A DNA stretch of 64,000 nt from an uncultured Ruminococcus sp. (GTDB lineage Bacteria > Bacillota > Clostridia > Lachnospirales > Lachnospiraceae): the NCBI GenBank assembly GCA_900066355.1, contig FMEL01000001.1:247166-311165 (forward strand), written 5' to 3'. The notes under the pieces are model-generated. The model saw nothing but the letters and a program-made list of their open reading frames with translations, did no database searches and had not been told where the DNA came from. The translations under genes and the position numbers were made by a program. The first letter of the stretch is position 1. The number at the start of each line of letters is the position of its first letter. Positions 23,654 through 33,566 of this stretch are shown here, in pieces.

Positions 23654-26308
23654 TTATTTCTCCATCTGTTTAAGCTGTGTATTTACTTTTTCCATCATTT
23701 CTTCGTATTTCTGAAGTTTTTCTTTTTCTGCGTTTACTTTTGCTTCCGGAGCTTTATTGACAAAGTTCGGATTGCTCAGCATTCCCTGGCATCTTGCGAT
23801 TTCTTTCGTGAGACGATCCTGCTCTTTTTTAAGGCGTTCCATCTCTTTTTCGCGGTCAACCAGATCTTCAAGCGGCATATAAACGACTGCATCGGATACA
23901 ACTACAGATACTGCATCCTCACCAATGCCTTCTTTGCCTTCCTGTACAAGGATCTCTTTTGCAAATGCGAGATTCACAAAAGATTTCTTGCATGCTTCAT
24001 ATCTTGCACATGTCTCAGCATCTTTGCCGACAATGTGAAGGCTGGTCTTGCGGTTCATCGGTACATTCATCTCAGTACGTGTATTACGGATGCCACGAAC
24101 TGCTTCTTTGAAGCTTTCAACTGCTTTTTCGGCTTCCGTGAATACCCATGCTTCCTGATATACCGGCCAGTCGGAAATCATGATAGACTCTTCTTCCGGA
24201 AGAAGTGTACAGTAGATCTCTTCTGTAATAAACGGCATATACGGATGAAGAAGTTTCAGACCTTCGGTCAGGGCTGTTCTCAACGTCCAGAGTGCATCGT
24301 TTGCTGCTTTCGGATCTTCATCTGCTTTCCAGAGACGAACTTTCGCCATCTCAATGTACCAGTCGCAGAGTTCATCCCACAGGAAGTCATAAACTTTCTG
24401 TACAGCGATTCCGAGCTCGTATTTATCCATATTCTCTGTAACATCACGAATCACAGTGTTCAGCTTGGAAAGGATCCATTTGTCTTCAAAGCATAGATCA
24501 TTCAGATCTGCCGGCTCTGTTACAGTCTTGCCTTCCAGATTCATCATAATGAAACGGGATGCATTCCAGATTTTGTTTGCAAAATTACGGCTGGACTCTA
24601 CACGCTCCCAGTAGAAACGCATATCATTTCCAGGTGCATTACCTGTGATCAAAGTCAGTCGAAGTGCATCTGCGCCGTATTTGTCAATAACTTCCAGAGG
24701 ATCGATACCATTTCCGAGAGATTTACTCATCTTACGCCCCTGAGAGTCACGCACAAGGCCATGAATCAGTACATGATGGAACGGAACTTCCCCAGTCTGC
24801 TCAAGTGCTGAGAATACCATACGGATAACCCAGAAGAAGATGATATCATAGCCTGTTACAAGAACATCTGTCGGATAAAAATATTCCAGTTCCGGTGTCT
24901 TCTCCGGCCATCCCAGTGTAGAGAACGGCCACAGTGCAGAACTGAACCATGTATCCAGAGTGTCCTCGTCCTGATGCAGATGTGTGCATCCACATTTCGG
25001 GCATTTCTCCGGCATTTCTTTCGCAACGACAACTTCACCGCACTCATCGCAGTAATACGCCGGAATTCTGTGTCCCCACCAGAGCTGACGGGAAATACAC
25101 CAGTCACGGATATTTTCAAGCCAGTGAAGATAGGTCTTACCGAAGCTTGGCGGAACAAATTCCAGTTCACCCGGTTTCAGCGCATCCATAGCTGCCTTTG
25201 CCATTTTGTCCATGCGTACAAACCACTGTGGTTTGATCATCGGTTCTACGGTCGTACCGCAGCGGTCATGTGTACCGACGCTGTGATTATGCGGAACGAC
25301 TTTCACAAGAAGTCCCAGTGCATCCAGGTCTGCAACCATGGCTTTACGAGCCTCATAACGGTCCATACCTGCATATTTGCCGCCGAGTGAGTTGATGGTC
25401 GCATCATCGTTCAGGATGTTGATTTCTTCAAGATTGTGGCGTTTACCGACTTCGAAGTCATTCGGGTCATGTGCCGGTGTGATCTTTACACAGCCTGTTC
25501 CGAATTCTTTATCCACGTATTCATCTGCGATCACCGGAATCTCACGGTCAGTGAGCGGCAGTTTCAACATCTTGCCGATCAGGTCTTTGTATCTCTCATC
25601 TTCCGGGTTAACTGCAACTGCAGTATCTCCGAGAAGTGTCTCCGGACGGGTAGTTGCAATCTCTACGAAACGACCTTCTTCTCCTGCAATCGGATAATTG
25701 ATGTGCCAGAAAAATCCGTCCTGATCCTCATGCTCAACTTCTGCATCGGAAATAGAAGTCTGGCATACCGGACACCAGTTGATGATTCTGGAACCTTTGT
25801 AGATATATCCTTTTTCGTATAAACGGATGAATACTTCCTGTACAGCTTTGGAGCATCCTTCATCCATTGTGAAACGTTCTCTTTCCCAGTCAGCGGATGC
25901 ACCAAGCTTCTTGAGCTGGTTGATGATCTTTCCGCCATACTCTTCTTTCCATGCCCATGCATGTTTCAGGAATTCCTCACGACCGATGTCGTGTTTGTCA
26001 ATTCCTTCTTTTTTGAGTTTGTCGATAACCTTAACCTCTGTTGCGATCGCAGCATGGTCGGTTCCCGGCTGCCACAGTGCTTCATAACCCTGCATTCTCT
26101 TGAAACGGATCAGGATATCCTGCATGGTCTCATCAAGTGCATGTCCCATATGAAGCTGTCCGGTTACGTTCGGCGGCGGCATAACAATGGTAAACGGTTT
26201 TTTATCTGGATTTACTTTTGCGTGGAAGTATCCGTGATCCATCCATTTCTGATAGAGACGGTCTTCCAGACCCTTCGGGTCATATGTCTTTGCAAGTTCT
26301 TTGCTCAT
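23654..26308 (-). CDS. valS: valyl-tRNA synthetase
   Basis: ValS charges tRNA-Val. The 884-residue class I enzyme shows the HIGH-type motif PPPNVTGQLHMGHA, the KMSKS motif GRKMSKSLGNG, the editing CP1 domain (ATTRPETLLGDTAV) and the C-terminal coiled arm. The ATG at 26308 is chosen for an AGGAGG 6 nt upstream. The leader is only about 30 nt after the predicted start, so there is no T-box riboswitch, unlike many Firmicute valS genes. Confidence 0.97.
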   Translation of the reverse strand: MSKELAKTYDPKGLEDRLYQKWMDHGYFHAKVNPDKKPFTIVMPPPNVTGQLHMGHALDETMQDILIRFKRMQGYEALWQPGTDHAAIATEVKVIDKLKKEGIDKHDIGREEFLKHAWAWKEEYGGKIINQLKKLGASADWERERFTMDEGCSKAVQEVFIRLYEKGYIYKGSRIINWCPVCQTSISDAEVEHEDQDGFFWHINYPIAGEEGRFVEIATTRPETLLGDTAVAVNPEDERYKDLIGKMLKLPLTDREIPVIADEYVDKEFGTGCVKITPAHDPNDFEVGKRHNLEEINILNDDATINSLGGKYAGMDRYEARKAMVADLDALGLLVKVVPHNHSVGTHDRCGTTVEPMIKPQWFVRMDKMAKAAMDALKPGELEFVPPSFGKTYLHWLENIRDWCISRQLWWGHRIPAYYCDECGEVVVAKEMPEKCPKCGCTHLHQDEDTLDTWFSSALWPFSTLGWPEKTPELEYFYPTDVLVTGYDIIFFWVIRMVFSALEQTGEVPFHHVLIHGLVRDSQGRKMSKSLGNGIDPLEVIDKYGADALRLTLITGNAPGNDMRFYWERVESSRNFANKIWNASRFIMMNLEGKTVTEPADLNDLCFEDKWILSKLNTVIRDVTENMDKYELGIAVQKVYDFLWDELCDWYIEMAKVRLWKADEDPKAANDALWTLRTALTEGLKLLHPYMPFITEEIYCTLLPEEESIMISDWPVYQEAWVFTEAEKAVESFKEAVRGIRNTRTEMNVPMNRKTSLHIVGKDAETCARYEACKKSFVNLAFAKEILVQEGKEGIGEDAVSVVVSDAVVYMPLEDLVDREKEMERLKKEQDRLTKEIARCQGMLSNPNFVNKAPEAKVNAEKEKLQKYEEMMEKVNTQLKQMEK

Positions 26309-26343
26309 AATGTCCTCCTGATTAAAAAAAGCATCTCCCATCT

Positions 26344-26372
26344 ACTGTAATTGCATTTTTTCGCCTTGTCAA
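26344..26372 (-). promoter_or_regulatory. sigma-A promoter of valS
   Basis: Perfect -35 TTGACA (26367-26372), 17-nt spacer and -10 TACAGT (26344-26349) on the minus strand, between the permease stop and valS. Confidence 0.75.
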
Positions 26373-26426
26373 GACGGATTGCATATTTTTCACAGATTAT
26401 GGGGTTCCTTGTAGTTATCTGTATAC

Positions 26427-29400
26427 TTATTCCACAGATTTCAGTGATTCGACCATGTCGATCTTTTTCAGTTTGTTGTGCATAGAGATGTTTACAATCA
26501 CAGAGAAAATACAGGTGAGCGCGGCGCAGTATAAAAAGCTGACCGGGCGGATATTTCGTCCGAACATAACGGCATCCACCTCAATCGTCATAATGATATA
26601 ACGGTGTAGCAGAATACCAATCCCCGATCCTGCAAGTATTCCTGCAATCGTGAGAAGAATATTTTCCCTCAGAACATACTGCGAAACTTCCATATCAAAG
26701 AAGCCCAGGACTTTCAGTGTCGCAAGTTCTCTCTGTCTCTCGGTAATATTAATATTGTTCAGATTATAAAGAACAACAAATGCCAGCATTCCGGCGGATA
26801 CGATCAGTACTACGATTACGCTTCCCAGCGTACTGAGCATGCGGTCTACCATATCTACTGTACTTGATGTGTAGCTGATGCTTAAGACAGCCGGTGATTC
26901 CATGATCTTCTGTCCGATCTCTTCAAGCTGATCTTTGTATTTGTCCTTTACCGTAAATACAATGTCACTGTAATCCGGTTTCTCACCAAAGGTTTCTTCA
27001 TATACCTGTGGAGACATGTATGCATAATGTCCGGCATAGTTTTCGGTGATCACCGAAATCTTTACTTTGTATTCTTTGTCGTCTTTTTTCAATGTCAGTT
27101 CATCTCCAACTTTTAAGTCGAGAAGTGTCGCTGTTTTTTCACTGACTGCCGCACCTTCTTCCGGCAGCTCATAAGACTGCTTTGTGACACGGTTCTGTAA
27201 AGTAACGTCTTTTTTGAATTTTTCCAGATTTTCCGGTACATAAACATACACACTTAAAGCTGATTTTCCGTTCGGCGCTGTAAGCTTGGTAAGCTGGATA
27301 TTTGTATAATGATCCAGATCTTCATTCTGCTCCAGATAGCTTTGCAGTTCTTTTTTCTCTGCATCGGTCGCATCATCATCCGATATGATCATCGCATCAT
27401 AATGCTGGAGGTCGGTATACTGAAGATTTACAATATCAGAAATCGAATCCCGTATTCCGTAACCGACCAGCATCAGTGCCATACTTCCTGCAATTCCGAA
27501 AACTGTCATAAACAGACGTTTCTTGTAGCGGAACAGATTTCGAAGAGAGGATTTCCATGTAAAATTCAGATGTTTCCAGAGGAACGGCATCCGCTCCAGA
27601 AGGATTCTCCTGCCTTCTTTTGGTGCCGGTGGACGCATCAGGGATGCCGGTGTCTCTGCCAGCGCACGATAACATGAAAATACAGTTGCCCCGACAGTAC
27701 AGATCAGTGCCGCCACCGAAGCAGTCAGTGCATACTTAAGTTCATAATGGATCTGCAGTGTTTTATCTACATTATGATACATCATTCCATATCCTTTGAT
27801 AATGATAAACGGCAATATCTTTTCACCGATCAGGATACCGACAATACTGCCTCCTGCAGTCGCCAGAAATGCATAGCTTAAATACTTCGAGGCAATATGA
27901 ATCTTGCTGTAGCCCAGTGCCTTCATCGTTCCGATCTGTGTTCTCTGTTCTTCGACCATTCGCGTCATGGTCGTAAGACTGATCAGCGCAGCGACCAGGA
28001 AAAAGATCACCGGGAAAACCTCACCGATATTTTTGATACGGTCTGCATTGTCTCCATAGTCTGAATACTCCGGAAGTCCGTTACGGTCTGTGATGATCCA
28101 CTCCGGTTTTTCCAGATCGTTCAGTTCGTTCTTTGCATCGTCTATTTTTTGCTGACCGTCTTTGATTTCATCCTGCGCGTCCTTTTTGCCGTCTTCATAA
28201 TCTTTCTTTCCGTCTGCCAGCTCCTTGCGTGCATCCTTTAATTTCTGTTCGGAATCTTTTAACTTTTCTTCATTTTCTTTAATTTCTTTTTCGCCATCAG
28301 TCAGCTTCTTTTCATTTGCTGCAATCTCCGCTTCGCCTGAATTAAGTTTTGCTTCATTTGCCGCAATCTGTGCATCCGCAGAATCAAGTTTTGCACGGTT
28401 TGCATCCAGTTTTCGCTGACTGCTCTCAAGTTTCTTAAGGCTTGCATCCAGCTGCTTCTTACTGGCCGCAAGCGTCTTCTCGTTTGCATCAATTTCTTTT
28501 TGTGCCGGAGCAAGCTTCTCTTCCTGCGCATTAAGCGTTGCACAGCCGCTGTCGAGCTGTTTCTGGTTTTCATTGAGCGTTGCAAGTGTTCCTGCAAGCT
28601 CGGTCTTCTTTGCCTGAAGTGTCGCAAGCCCACTGTTTGCGGCCGCCAGATTGTTCTCAAGTTCTGTTTTCTGTGCCGCTGCCTGCTGGCATGCCCCAAG
28701 TGTCGCCTGTGCGTTTTTTAATGCATGATCAGCCTCACCAAGTGCTGTCTGTGCATTCCCGAGATTCTGTGCAAGTGCGTCTAACTGTGCCTTTGCCTCT
28801 TCATCTCCTGCATCAGCTTTTTGTTTTGCCTCGTCGTAAGCGGCCTGTGCCGCATTTACTGCTTCCTGCGCCTGACTCACAGCACTCTGCGCTGCATCTG
28901 CTGCCTGCTGCGCCCCGGTAAGTCCGGCGGCAGCCGCTTCCAGCTGACTGATTCCTGCCTCAAGCTGCGGAATCTGTGTATTAAGCTGTGCAATCTGTGT
29001 GTCCACTGTAGTCTGTCCGGCTTTTACCTGTGCAATAGCTGCTGTCAGCTCCTGCTGCTTCTTATCTAACTCTGCTTTTGCATCTGCAAGCTTCTGTTTT
29101 CCTGCCTCCAATTCCTTCTTAGCCACGTCAAATTTAGCTTTGCCTTCATCATATTTCGTCTTTCCGGTATTGTACTTTTTCCATCCACCGTCCAGTTTTT
29201 TCTGGGCATCCTCAAGCTGTGATCTGCCATCTGCCGCTTCTTCTTTCGCAGATGCAATCTGGCTTCTGCCGTCACTGATCTGCTTCTTCGCATCGGCAAG
29301 CTGCTTCTTACCGTCTTCCAGTTCTTTACGGGCATCTTCAAGCTGCTTTTTGCCATCGTTGTATTTCTTCTCGCCATCTTCCAGCTCTTTTTCGCCATCG

Positions 29401-30296
29401 TCCAGTTTCTTCTTTGCGTCGGCAAGCTTTTCGTCAGCTTCTTTCTTACCGTCTTCTAACTCTTTTTCTGCATCGGAAATCTTGTCCTGTGCCTCCGCCA
29501 TGACCTCATCATAACGGATCTGACAGCACTCCGCTTCGATTCCCTCGACTTTTTTCTGAATCTTGTCAATCAGATTTTCGTATGCATCGGTATAGCTGGT
29601 GACCTTTTCAACCTCATTTGCACGCACATAAATCTGTGTAAAAACCTCCGAGTCAAAATCATCCGGAAGTACATAGGCAAATCCATTCACTTCCCCGGAA
29701 CCGACCGTCGTATTTCCCCTGTTAAAAGAAATGTACAGCGGACTTTTTCCGATACCTGTGACCGTGTACTCTTCCGTCTTCAGAAGACCATTATCTCCAT
29801 CCTGCCGGATCACGAGCTTACTGCCCACTTCGTATCCCTGCGATGCCGCAAACGTAGAATCCAGAAAACATTCACCGCTTTTTTCCGGCAGACGCCCTTC
29901 CGTCAAAGTAAGCTGATTGACTTTTTTATTTAAAGATTCCACATGAAGGACTTTCTGCGAATCGTTTTCTCCACAGATCACGTCTGTAGAATATGCACCT
30001 TCCACATTTCCGACTCCCGAAAGCTCCTGCACTGCCTTCACATCATCTTCCGTCAACCCCATTGTACCAACAATCTTGAGATCCATCAGTTTTGATGTAT
30101 TGTAATACGCATCACCTGATAATCTCATATCCGGAGATGCAGCCTGAATACCGGAAAAAAAGGCAACACCGAGCGCAACAATACAGAAGATTGAAATAAA
30201 TCGTGCCCGGCTCTTGCGGACTTCCATCCAAAAATCTTTATGCAGTGCTTTTTTTCTCTGTTTTCTTTTTCCTGTTCCAGATATATTTCCTACCAT
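26427..30296 (-). CDS. ABC transporter FtsX-type permease with very long coiled-coil insert
   Basis: The 1289-residue membrane protein has an N-terminal span (about 31-52), an extracellular MacB-like domain, then about 465 residues (265-730) of repetitive Lys/Glu/Ala/Gln-rich coiled coil, then FtsX core spans (three after residue 750, a further domain from about 920, and three at the end). The core contains EEQRTQIGTMKALGYS and TERQRELATLKVLGF, the paired cytosolic motifs of FtsX permeases. Start overlaps the ATPase gene by 7 nt. Such permeases act in mechanotransmission, cell-wall control or peptide export; the substrate here is unknown. Confidence 0.85.
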   Translation of the reverse strand: MVGNISGTGKRKQRKKALHKDFWMEVRKSRARFISIFCIVALGVAFFSGIQAASPDMRLSGDAYYNTSKLMDLKIVGTMGLTEDDVKAVQELSGVGNVEGAYSTDVICGENDSQKVLHVESLNKKVNQLTLTEGRLPEKSGECFLDSTFAASQGYEVGSKLVIRQDGDNGLLKTEEYTVTGIGKSPLYISFNRGNTTVGSGEVNGFAYVLPDDFDSEVFTQIYVRANEVEKVTSYTDAYENLIDKIQKKVEGIEAECCQIRYDEVMAEAQDKISDAEKELEDGKKEADEKLADAKKKLDDGEKELEDGEKKYNDGKKQLEDARKELEDGKKQLADAKKQISDGRSQIASAKEEAADGRSQLEDAQKKLDGGWKKYNTGKTKYDEGKAKFDVAKKELEAGKQKLADAKAELDKKQQELTAAIAQVKAGQTTVDTQIAQLNTQIPQLEAGISQLEAAAAGLTGAQQAADAAQSAVSQAQEAVNAAQAAYDEAKQKADAGDEEAKAQLDALAQNLGNAQTALGEADHALKNAQATLGACQQAAAQKTELENNLAAANSGLATLQAKKTELAGTLATLNENQKQLDSGCATLNAQEEKLAPAQKEIDANEKTLAASKKQLDASLKKLESSQRKLDANRAKLDSADAQIAANEAKLNSGEAEIAANEKKLTDGEKEIKENEEKLKDSEQKLKDARKELADGKKDYEDGKKDAQDEIKDGQQKIDDAKNELNDLEKPEWIITDRNGLPEYSDYGDNADRIKNIGEVFPVIFFLVAALISLTTMTRMVEEQRTQIGTMKALGYSKIHIASKYLSYAFLATAGGSIVGILIGEKILPFIIIKGYGMMYHNVDKTLQIHYELKYALTASVAALICTVGATVFSCYRALAETPASLMRPPAPKEGRRILLERMPFLWKHLNFTWKSSLRNLFRYKKRLFMTVFGIAGSMALMLVGYGIRDSISDIVNLQYTDLQHYDAMIISDDDATDAEKKELQSYLEQNEDLDHYTNIQLTKLTAPNGKSALSVYVYVPENLEKFKKDVTLQNRVTKQSYELPEEGAAVSEKTATLLDLKVGDELTLKKDDKEYKVKISVITENYAGHYAYMSPQVYEETFGEKPDYSDIVFTVKDKYKDQLEEIGQKIMESPAVLSISYTSSTVDMVDRMLSTLGSVIVVLIVSAGMLAFVVLYNLNNINITERQRELATLKVLGFFDMEVSQYVLRENILLTIAGILAGSGIGILLHRYIIMTIEVDAVMFGRNIRPVSFLYCAALTCIFSVIVNISMHNKLKKIDMVESLKSVE

Positions 30297-31006
30297 TCAA
30301 TCTCCTCCACCGGTGTGGGATGCTCGTTCATTTCCATTGCGGAAACCGTTCCGTTCTTAATATGGATCACACGATCTGCCATCGGTGTCAGCGCCGAGTT
30401 GTGTGTGATGACGATTACGGTCATTCCCTTCTGACGGCACATATCCTGCAAAAGCTTCAATATTGCCTTACCGGTCTGATAATCGAGCGCACCCGTCGGT
30501 TCATCACAAAGAAGAAGCTTCGGATTTTTGGCAAGAGCGCGTGCAATGGACACTCGCTGCTGCTCTCCACCGGAAAGCTGCGCCGGAAAGTTTCCCCTAC
30601 GTTCTTCAAGCCCAACCTCTCTCAGTACTTCTCCTGCATCCAGCGGATTTTTACAGATCTGCATGGCAAGTTCTACATTTTCCAGTGAGGTAAGGTTCGG
30701 CACCAGATTATAAAACTGAAACACAAACCCGATATCATTCCGGCGATAGGCAGTCAGCTGCCGGCTGTTGTAATCTGCAATATTTTTGCCATCCACCAGC
30801 ACCGTTCCTTTCGTCGCAGTGTCCATGCCACCCAGGATATTAAGAACTGTCGTTTTGCCTGCACCGCTCGGTCCGACGATCACGACAAATTCTCCTTTTG
30901 ATATTTCAAAACTGATCTCATCGACTGCTTTGATCTCAACTTCACCCATTTTATATATTTTGGATACCTTATCAAGTCGTACATATGCATTCTGCATATC
31001 TGCCAT
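30290..31006 (-). CDS. ABC transporter ATP-binding protein (MacB/LolD type)
   Basis: The 238-residue ATPase has Walker A (GPSGAGKTTVLN), the Q-loop (FVFQFYNL), the signature LSGGEQQRVSIARAL and Walker B (LLLCDEPTGALD) with a switch His (VIVITHN). It pairs with the FtsX-type permease that overlaps its 3' end. The ATG at 31006, with AGGAGA 5 nt upstream, is preferred over an in-frame start 23 codons earlier that would lack a ribosome-binding site. Confidence 0.93.
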   Translation of the reverse strand: MADMQNAYVRLDKVSKIYKMGEVEIKAVDEISFEISKGEFVVIVGPSGAGKTTVLNILGGMDTATKGTVLVDGKNIADYNSRQLTAYRRNDIGFVFQFYNLVPNLTSLENVELAMQICKNPLDAGEVLREVGLEERRGNFPAQLSGGEQQRVSIARALAKNPKLLLCDEPTGALDYQTGKAILKLLQDMCRQKGMTVIVITHNSALTPMADRVIHIKNGTVSAMEMNEHPTPVEEIEW

Positions 31007-31087
31007 AATTTTCTCCTGTTTTCTGCTGTTCTGTATAATAAGTTTCTGCCTGCGGATAAATCCGAAGTATATCACTTTTATTATAAC

Positions 31088-31128
31088 AAAAAAACACCAT
31101 TCGGAACAACATCCGAACAGTGTTTTTT
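31088..31128 (-). terminator. intrinsic terminator after the SASP gene (bidirectional look)
   Basis: 31112-31124 and 31093-31105 form a 13-bp hairpin with two wobbles on the minus strand, followed by a run of seven Ts; the other strand also has a T-run. It sits 8 nt beyond the SASP stop codon. Confidence 0.82.
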
Positions 31129-31135
31129 CTGTGTC

Positions 31136-31330
31136 CTATCTTTCATTTTCTTTACGTTTACTTGCCACGAGTCCGCCGATCCTGCCGGTTTCTTTTGCCG
31201 AGAGACTTTTCCATCCGCCTTCCAGTACTTTGTCCAGCACTCCCAGTTCCTGTGCGATCTCATATTTTAGCTTTTCTTCTTCCGGAAGTTCATTTTTCAG
31301 ATAGGCTTCCACTTCTTTTTCTTTATTCAT
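31136..31330 (-). CDS. alpha/beta-type small acid-soluble spore protein
   Basis: SASPs coat forespore DNA and protect it from UV and chemicals. The 64-residue protein has the SASP helix-turn-helix pattern: KLKYEIAQELGVLD, a short linker with GGW, then ETGRIGGLVASKRK. The Glu-Leu-Gly at the usual GPR protease site context is present. ATG at 31330 is used because AAGGAG lies upstream; an ATG eight codons earlier overlaps that element. It has its own terminator. The variant (minor, clostridial type) is inference from the spacing of the two helices. Confidence 0.78.
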   Translation of the reverse strand: MNKEKEVEAYLKNELPEEEKLKYEIAQELGVLDKVLEGGWKSLSAKETGRIGGLVASKRKENER

Positions 31331-31397
31331 GTCCCAACTACTCCTTTTATTCATTTCTCAGAGTATGGACATTTTTTCAGAAAAATATACGCCTGTA

Positions 31398-31583
31398 TCA
31401 TCCTTTCGGAATAATGATCGCAGCAATGATGTATGCCCAGATGCCTGCGCCACCGAAGCAGGTCAGGATCACCCATGCAAGACGCACCAGTGTCGGATCG
31501 ATGTCGAAGTATTCTGCAATGCCGCCGCAGACACCGCAGAGCATGTAATTAACAGATGATTTGTAAAGTCGTTTATTCCTCAT
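31398..31583 (-). CDS. PspC-domain membrane protein
   Basis: The 61-residue protein is a single PspC domain: KRLYKSSVNYMLCGVCGGIAEYFDIDPTLVRL, split as RLYKSSVNYMLCGVCGG and IAEYFDIDPTLVRLAW, and a C-terminal membrane span. PspC proteins sense or relay envelope stress. It is the last gene of the padR-DUF1700-DUF4097-pspC unit. Start at 31583, with GAAGGA 8 nt upstream. Confidence 0.88.
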   Translation of the reverse strand: MRNKRLYKSSVNYMLCGVCGGIAEYFDIDPTLVRLAWVILTCFGGAGIWAYIIAAIIIPKG

Positions 31584-31629
31584 AGTAAAATCCTTCTTTC
31601 TAAAAAGTTTGATTTCGTTGTTCTTATCA

Positions 31630-32496
31630 TTACTCAAAATCTATAGTGATGTTTCCCACACCACAGTCAAGATCCATCTTTCCGGATGCTCCGGGGTTGC
31701 TGATTTTTTTCTCATGTCCGATACCACTGTATGAACTGTCACCGATATCTACCGCACCTGCGGAACAGGAGATTTCATAGTCATAATCTGATTCTTTCCC
31801 ATTGATGTCAAGATCGATGTTTCCGATTCCACAGTCTGCTTCCAGATCCTGCACGTTCAGATTCTCCAGATCAACATTTCCCGTACCTACGGTAATATCT
31901 GCTTTTTCTGCTGTAACTGCACCATCATTCGAAAATTCTCCGGCAGCTACAGATACCTCCAGTTTTTTTGCATAAAAATCATCATCCAGATTTACGGTAC
32001 CTGCTGCCACATCTACAGACGCATCCTCAAATTCCATTTTCTTCGGATAGCTGACCGTGATTTCTCTGTCCTGTACCCTGCCGATGCTTTCCAGTACCAG
32101 CGTATCTCCTTCCTGTCCGACACGTACTTTCTCTCTATGTTTCCCTGAAACTTCAACTTTTATCTCATTTCCATCGTATTCCTTAAGATAAAGTTCTCCT
32201 GTTCTGATAGAAAGATCAAGTTTTGATACTCCATCAATCAGATAGATTTCCCCGTTCGTTCCGGCTGCCTCTTTACTGTCCGATTCATCAATCTCATCCC
32301 AGTCCTGATTCCAGTCATCTTCATCCCCAAAACTTACATATTTTACAGTCTGCCGGACAGCACTGCCGAATCCGCCTTTGGATAAATTCAGTCCCGCGAT
32401 CGTTGCGCCCATCGAAGCACCGCCTATCGTCAGGCCGATTCCCACTACACCTGCTGCCGCCGCTATGACCAGTACCACTTTTGAAAATTTTCTCAT
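31630..32496 (-). CDS. DUF4097-family beta-strand repeat protein
   Basis: The 288-residue protein has an N-terminal hydrophobic signal or anchor (about 5-33) and a region from about residue 80 of alternating short strands with repeats such as VDVAAGTVNLDDDFYAKKLEV and IDLDINGKES, typical of DUF4097 beta-helix proteins. It probably faces the outside of the membrane. It overlaps the DUF1700 gene by 4 nt. Its partner PspC and regulator PadR suggest an envelope-stress module. Confidence 0.82.
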   Translation of the reverse strand: MRKFSKVVLVIAAAAGVVGIGLTIGGASMGATIAGLNLSKGGFGSAVRQTVKYVSFGDEDDWNQDWDEIDESDSKEAAGTNGEIYLIDGVSKLDLSIRTGELYLKEYDGNEIKVEVSGKHREKVRVGQEGDTLVLESIGRVQDREITVSYPKKMEFEDASVDVAAGTVNLDDDFYAKKLEVSVAAGEFSNDGAVTAEKADITVGTGNVDLENLNVQDLEADCGIGNIDLDINGKESDYDYEISCSAGAVDIGDSSYSGIGHEKKISNPGASGKMDLDCGVGNITIDFE

Positions 32497-33188
32497 GCCC
32501 GGTCACCTCCCTTTTTGCCCCTGTTTAATATATTGCCGCAAAAATCCGTGAACCTGCGAAGAATTGCCGGAAGTGCACGGCTCGCCGCCCATACAAAAAA
32601 TACAAGTCCAGCCAGTCCAAGAGAAAGCAGAATCAGGCCAATACCGATTCCAAGAGCACCAAATGCCGGTGTTGCTGTCACACATGCTCCAATACCGGCG
32701 CCGATTGCAATCACTGCGATTGCAAAAAGTGCGAGGACAACTGCCCCTGTGCCCAATACAAGGATAAACGGAAGTAAGATCAGTGCCACAATAAATCCGA
32801 TGATTCCGCCGACTGTGCCCTTGATCAATGGTGAAATAAATACCAGAAGGATCAGTACAAGTATCACGCCTGCCTTGCCTCCCCTGCGTTCTGCATGATA
32901 GCCCTTCTCTGCACGGCTCTGTGGCATCTGGCGTTCATCATCTACACGCTCATCCTGATATCCGCTTTCTGTAAATTCTCCGTAATTCTGCGAACTGTTC
33001 TTTAAGTCTTCTTTGATAATTGCCGCAACTTTACCCGGGCTTCCAAGCTCCCGGATCACCTCTGTCTCCTGATCTTCTCCGGCATCGTCAAAATAACTCT
33101 CATAATAATCAAGAGCCTCCTGTCTTTCTTCCTCAGAGATATCAGAAAGCAGTTTCTTTAACTGTTCCATAAACTGCGCTCTGTTCAT
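32493..33188 (-). CDS. DUF1700-family membrane protein
   Basis: The 231-residue protein starts with the DUF1700/HAAS cytosolic motif (MNRAQFMEQLKKLLSDI, then EERQEALDYYESYFDDA) and has about four membrane spans in the C-terminal half, rich in Gly/Ile/Val. Family members are commonly encoded next to PadR regulators and DUF4097 proteins, as here. Start and stop overlap both neighbours by 4 nt, so the three genes are coupled. Confidence 0.86.
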   Translation of the reverse strand: MNRAQFMEQLKKLLSDISEEERQEALDYYESYFDDAGEDQETEVIRELGSPGKVAAIIKEDLKNSSQNYGEFTESGYQDERVDDERQMPQSRAEKGYHAERRGGKAGVILVLILLVFISPLIKGTVGGIIGFIVALILLPFILVLGTGAVVLALFAIAVIAIGAGIGACVTATPAFGALGIGIGLILLSLGLAGLVFFVWAASRALPAILRRFTDFCGNILNRGKKGGDRA

Positions 33189-33508
33189 AATTCTATGCCT
33201 CCCTCAAACAGCTTCAAAATCTTTGTCGAATAGGCTTTCCATTCGACTCTGTAGAGATTCAGCTGTGCCATGCCTCTCTCTGTGATCTTATAATATCTGC
33301 GGTTTCTGCCTGCATAAGCCTGATCATATGTCTCCAGGCATTCATCCTTCTGCAGTCTCCTCAGCACCGGATACAGCGTTGATTCGGATACATCCAGCAC
33401 ACTCCGTACATCCTGGGTGATCTTGTAACCGTAGGTTCCGTCTTTCTCCTTCGATACTACAGCTAAAACGATCGCATCCAGAAGTGCCGCACCTGTGTTA
33501 AATACCAT
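33185..33508 (-). CDS. PadR-family transcriptional regulator
   Basis: A 107-residue winged-helix regulator with the PadR signature LAVVSKEKDGTYGYKITQDV and STLYPVLRRLQKDE, followed by YYKITERGMAQL in the wing. PadR proteins generally repress their own operon and respond to small ligands or envelope stress. It is the first gene of a four-gene unit. Inverted repeats at its promoter are candidate operators. Confidence 0.92.
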   Translation of the reverse strand: MVFNTGAALLDAIVLAVVSKEKDGTYGYKITQDVRSVLDVSESTLYPVLRRLQKDECLETYDQAYAGRNRRYYKITERGMAQLNLYRVEWKAYSTKILKLFEGGIEL

Positions 33509-33566
33509 GCTCTCACTTCCTTTTTATATTTCCTGTAATATTGTAAATTAATATAATATTATTTCG

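Noticed and set aside
26309..26426. T-box riboswitch before valS
   Set aside because: The predicted leader is about 30 nt; no room for specifier stem or antiterminator.
28225..29514. Long plus-strand frames opposite the permease coiled coil
   Set aside because: Antisense shadows of the repetitive Lys/Glu/Ala codons; composition is Ser/Phe/Ala-rich low complexity.
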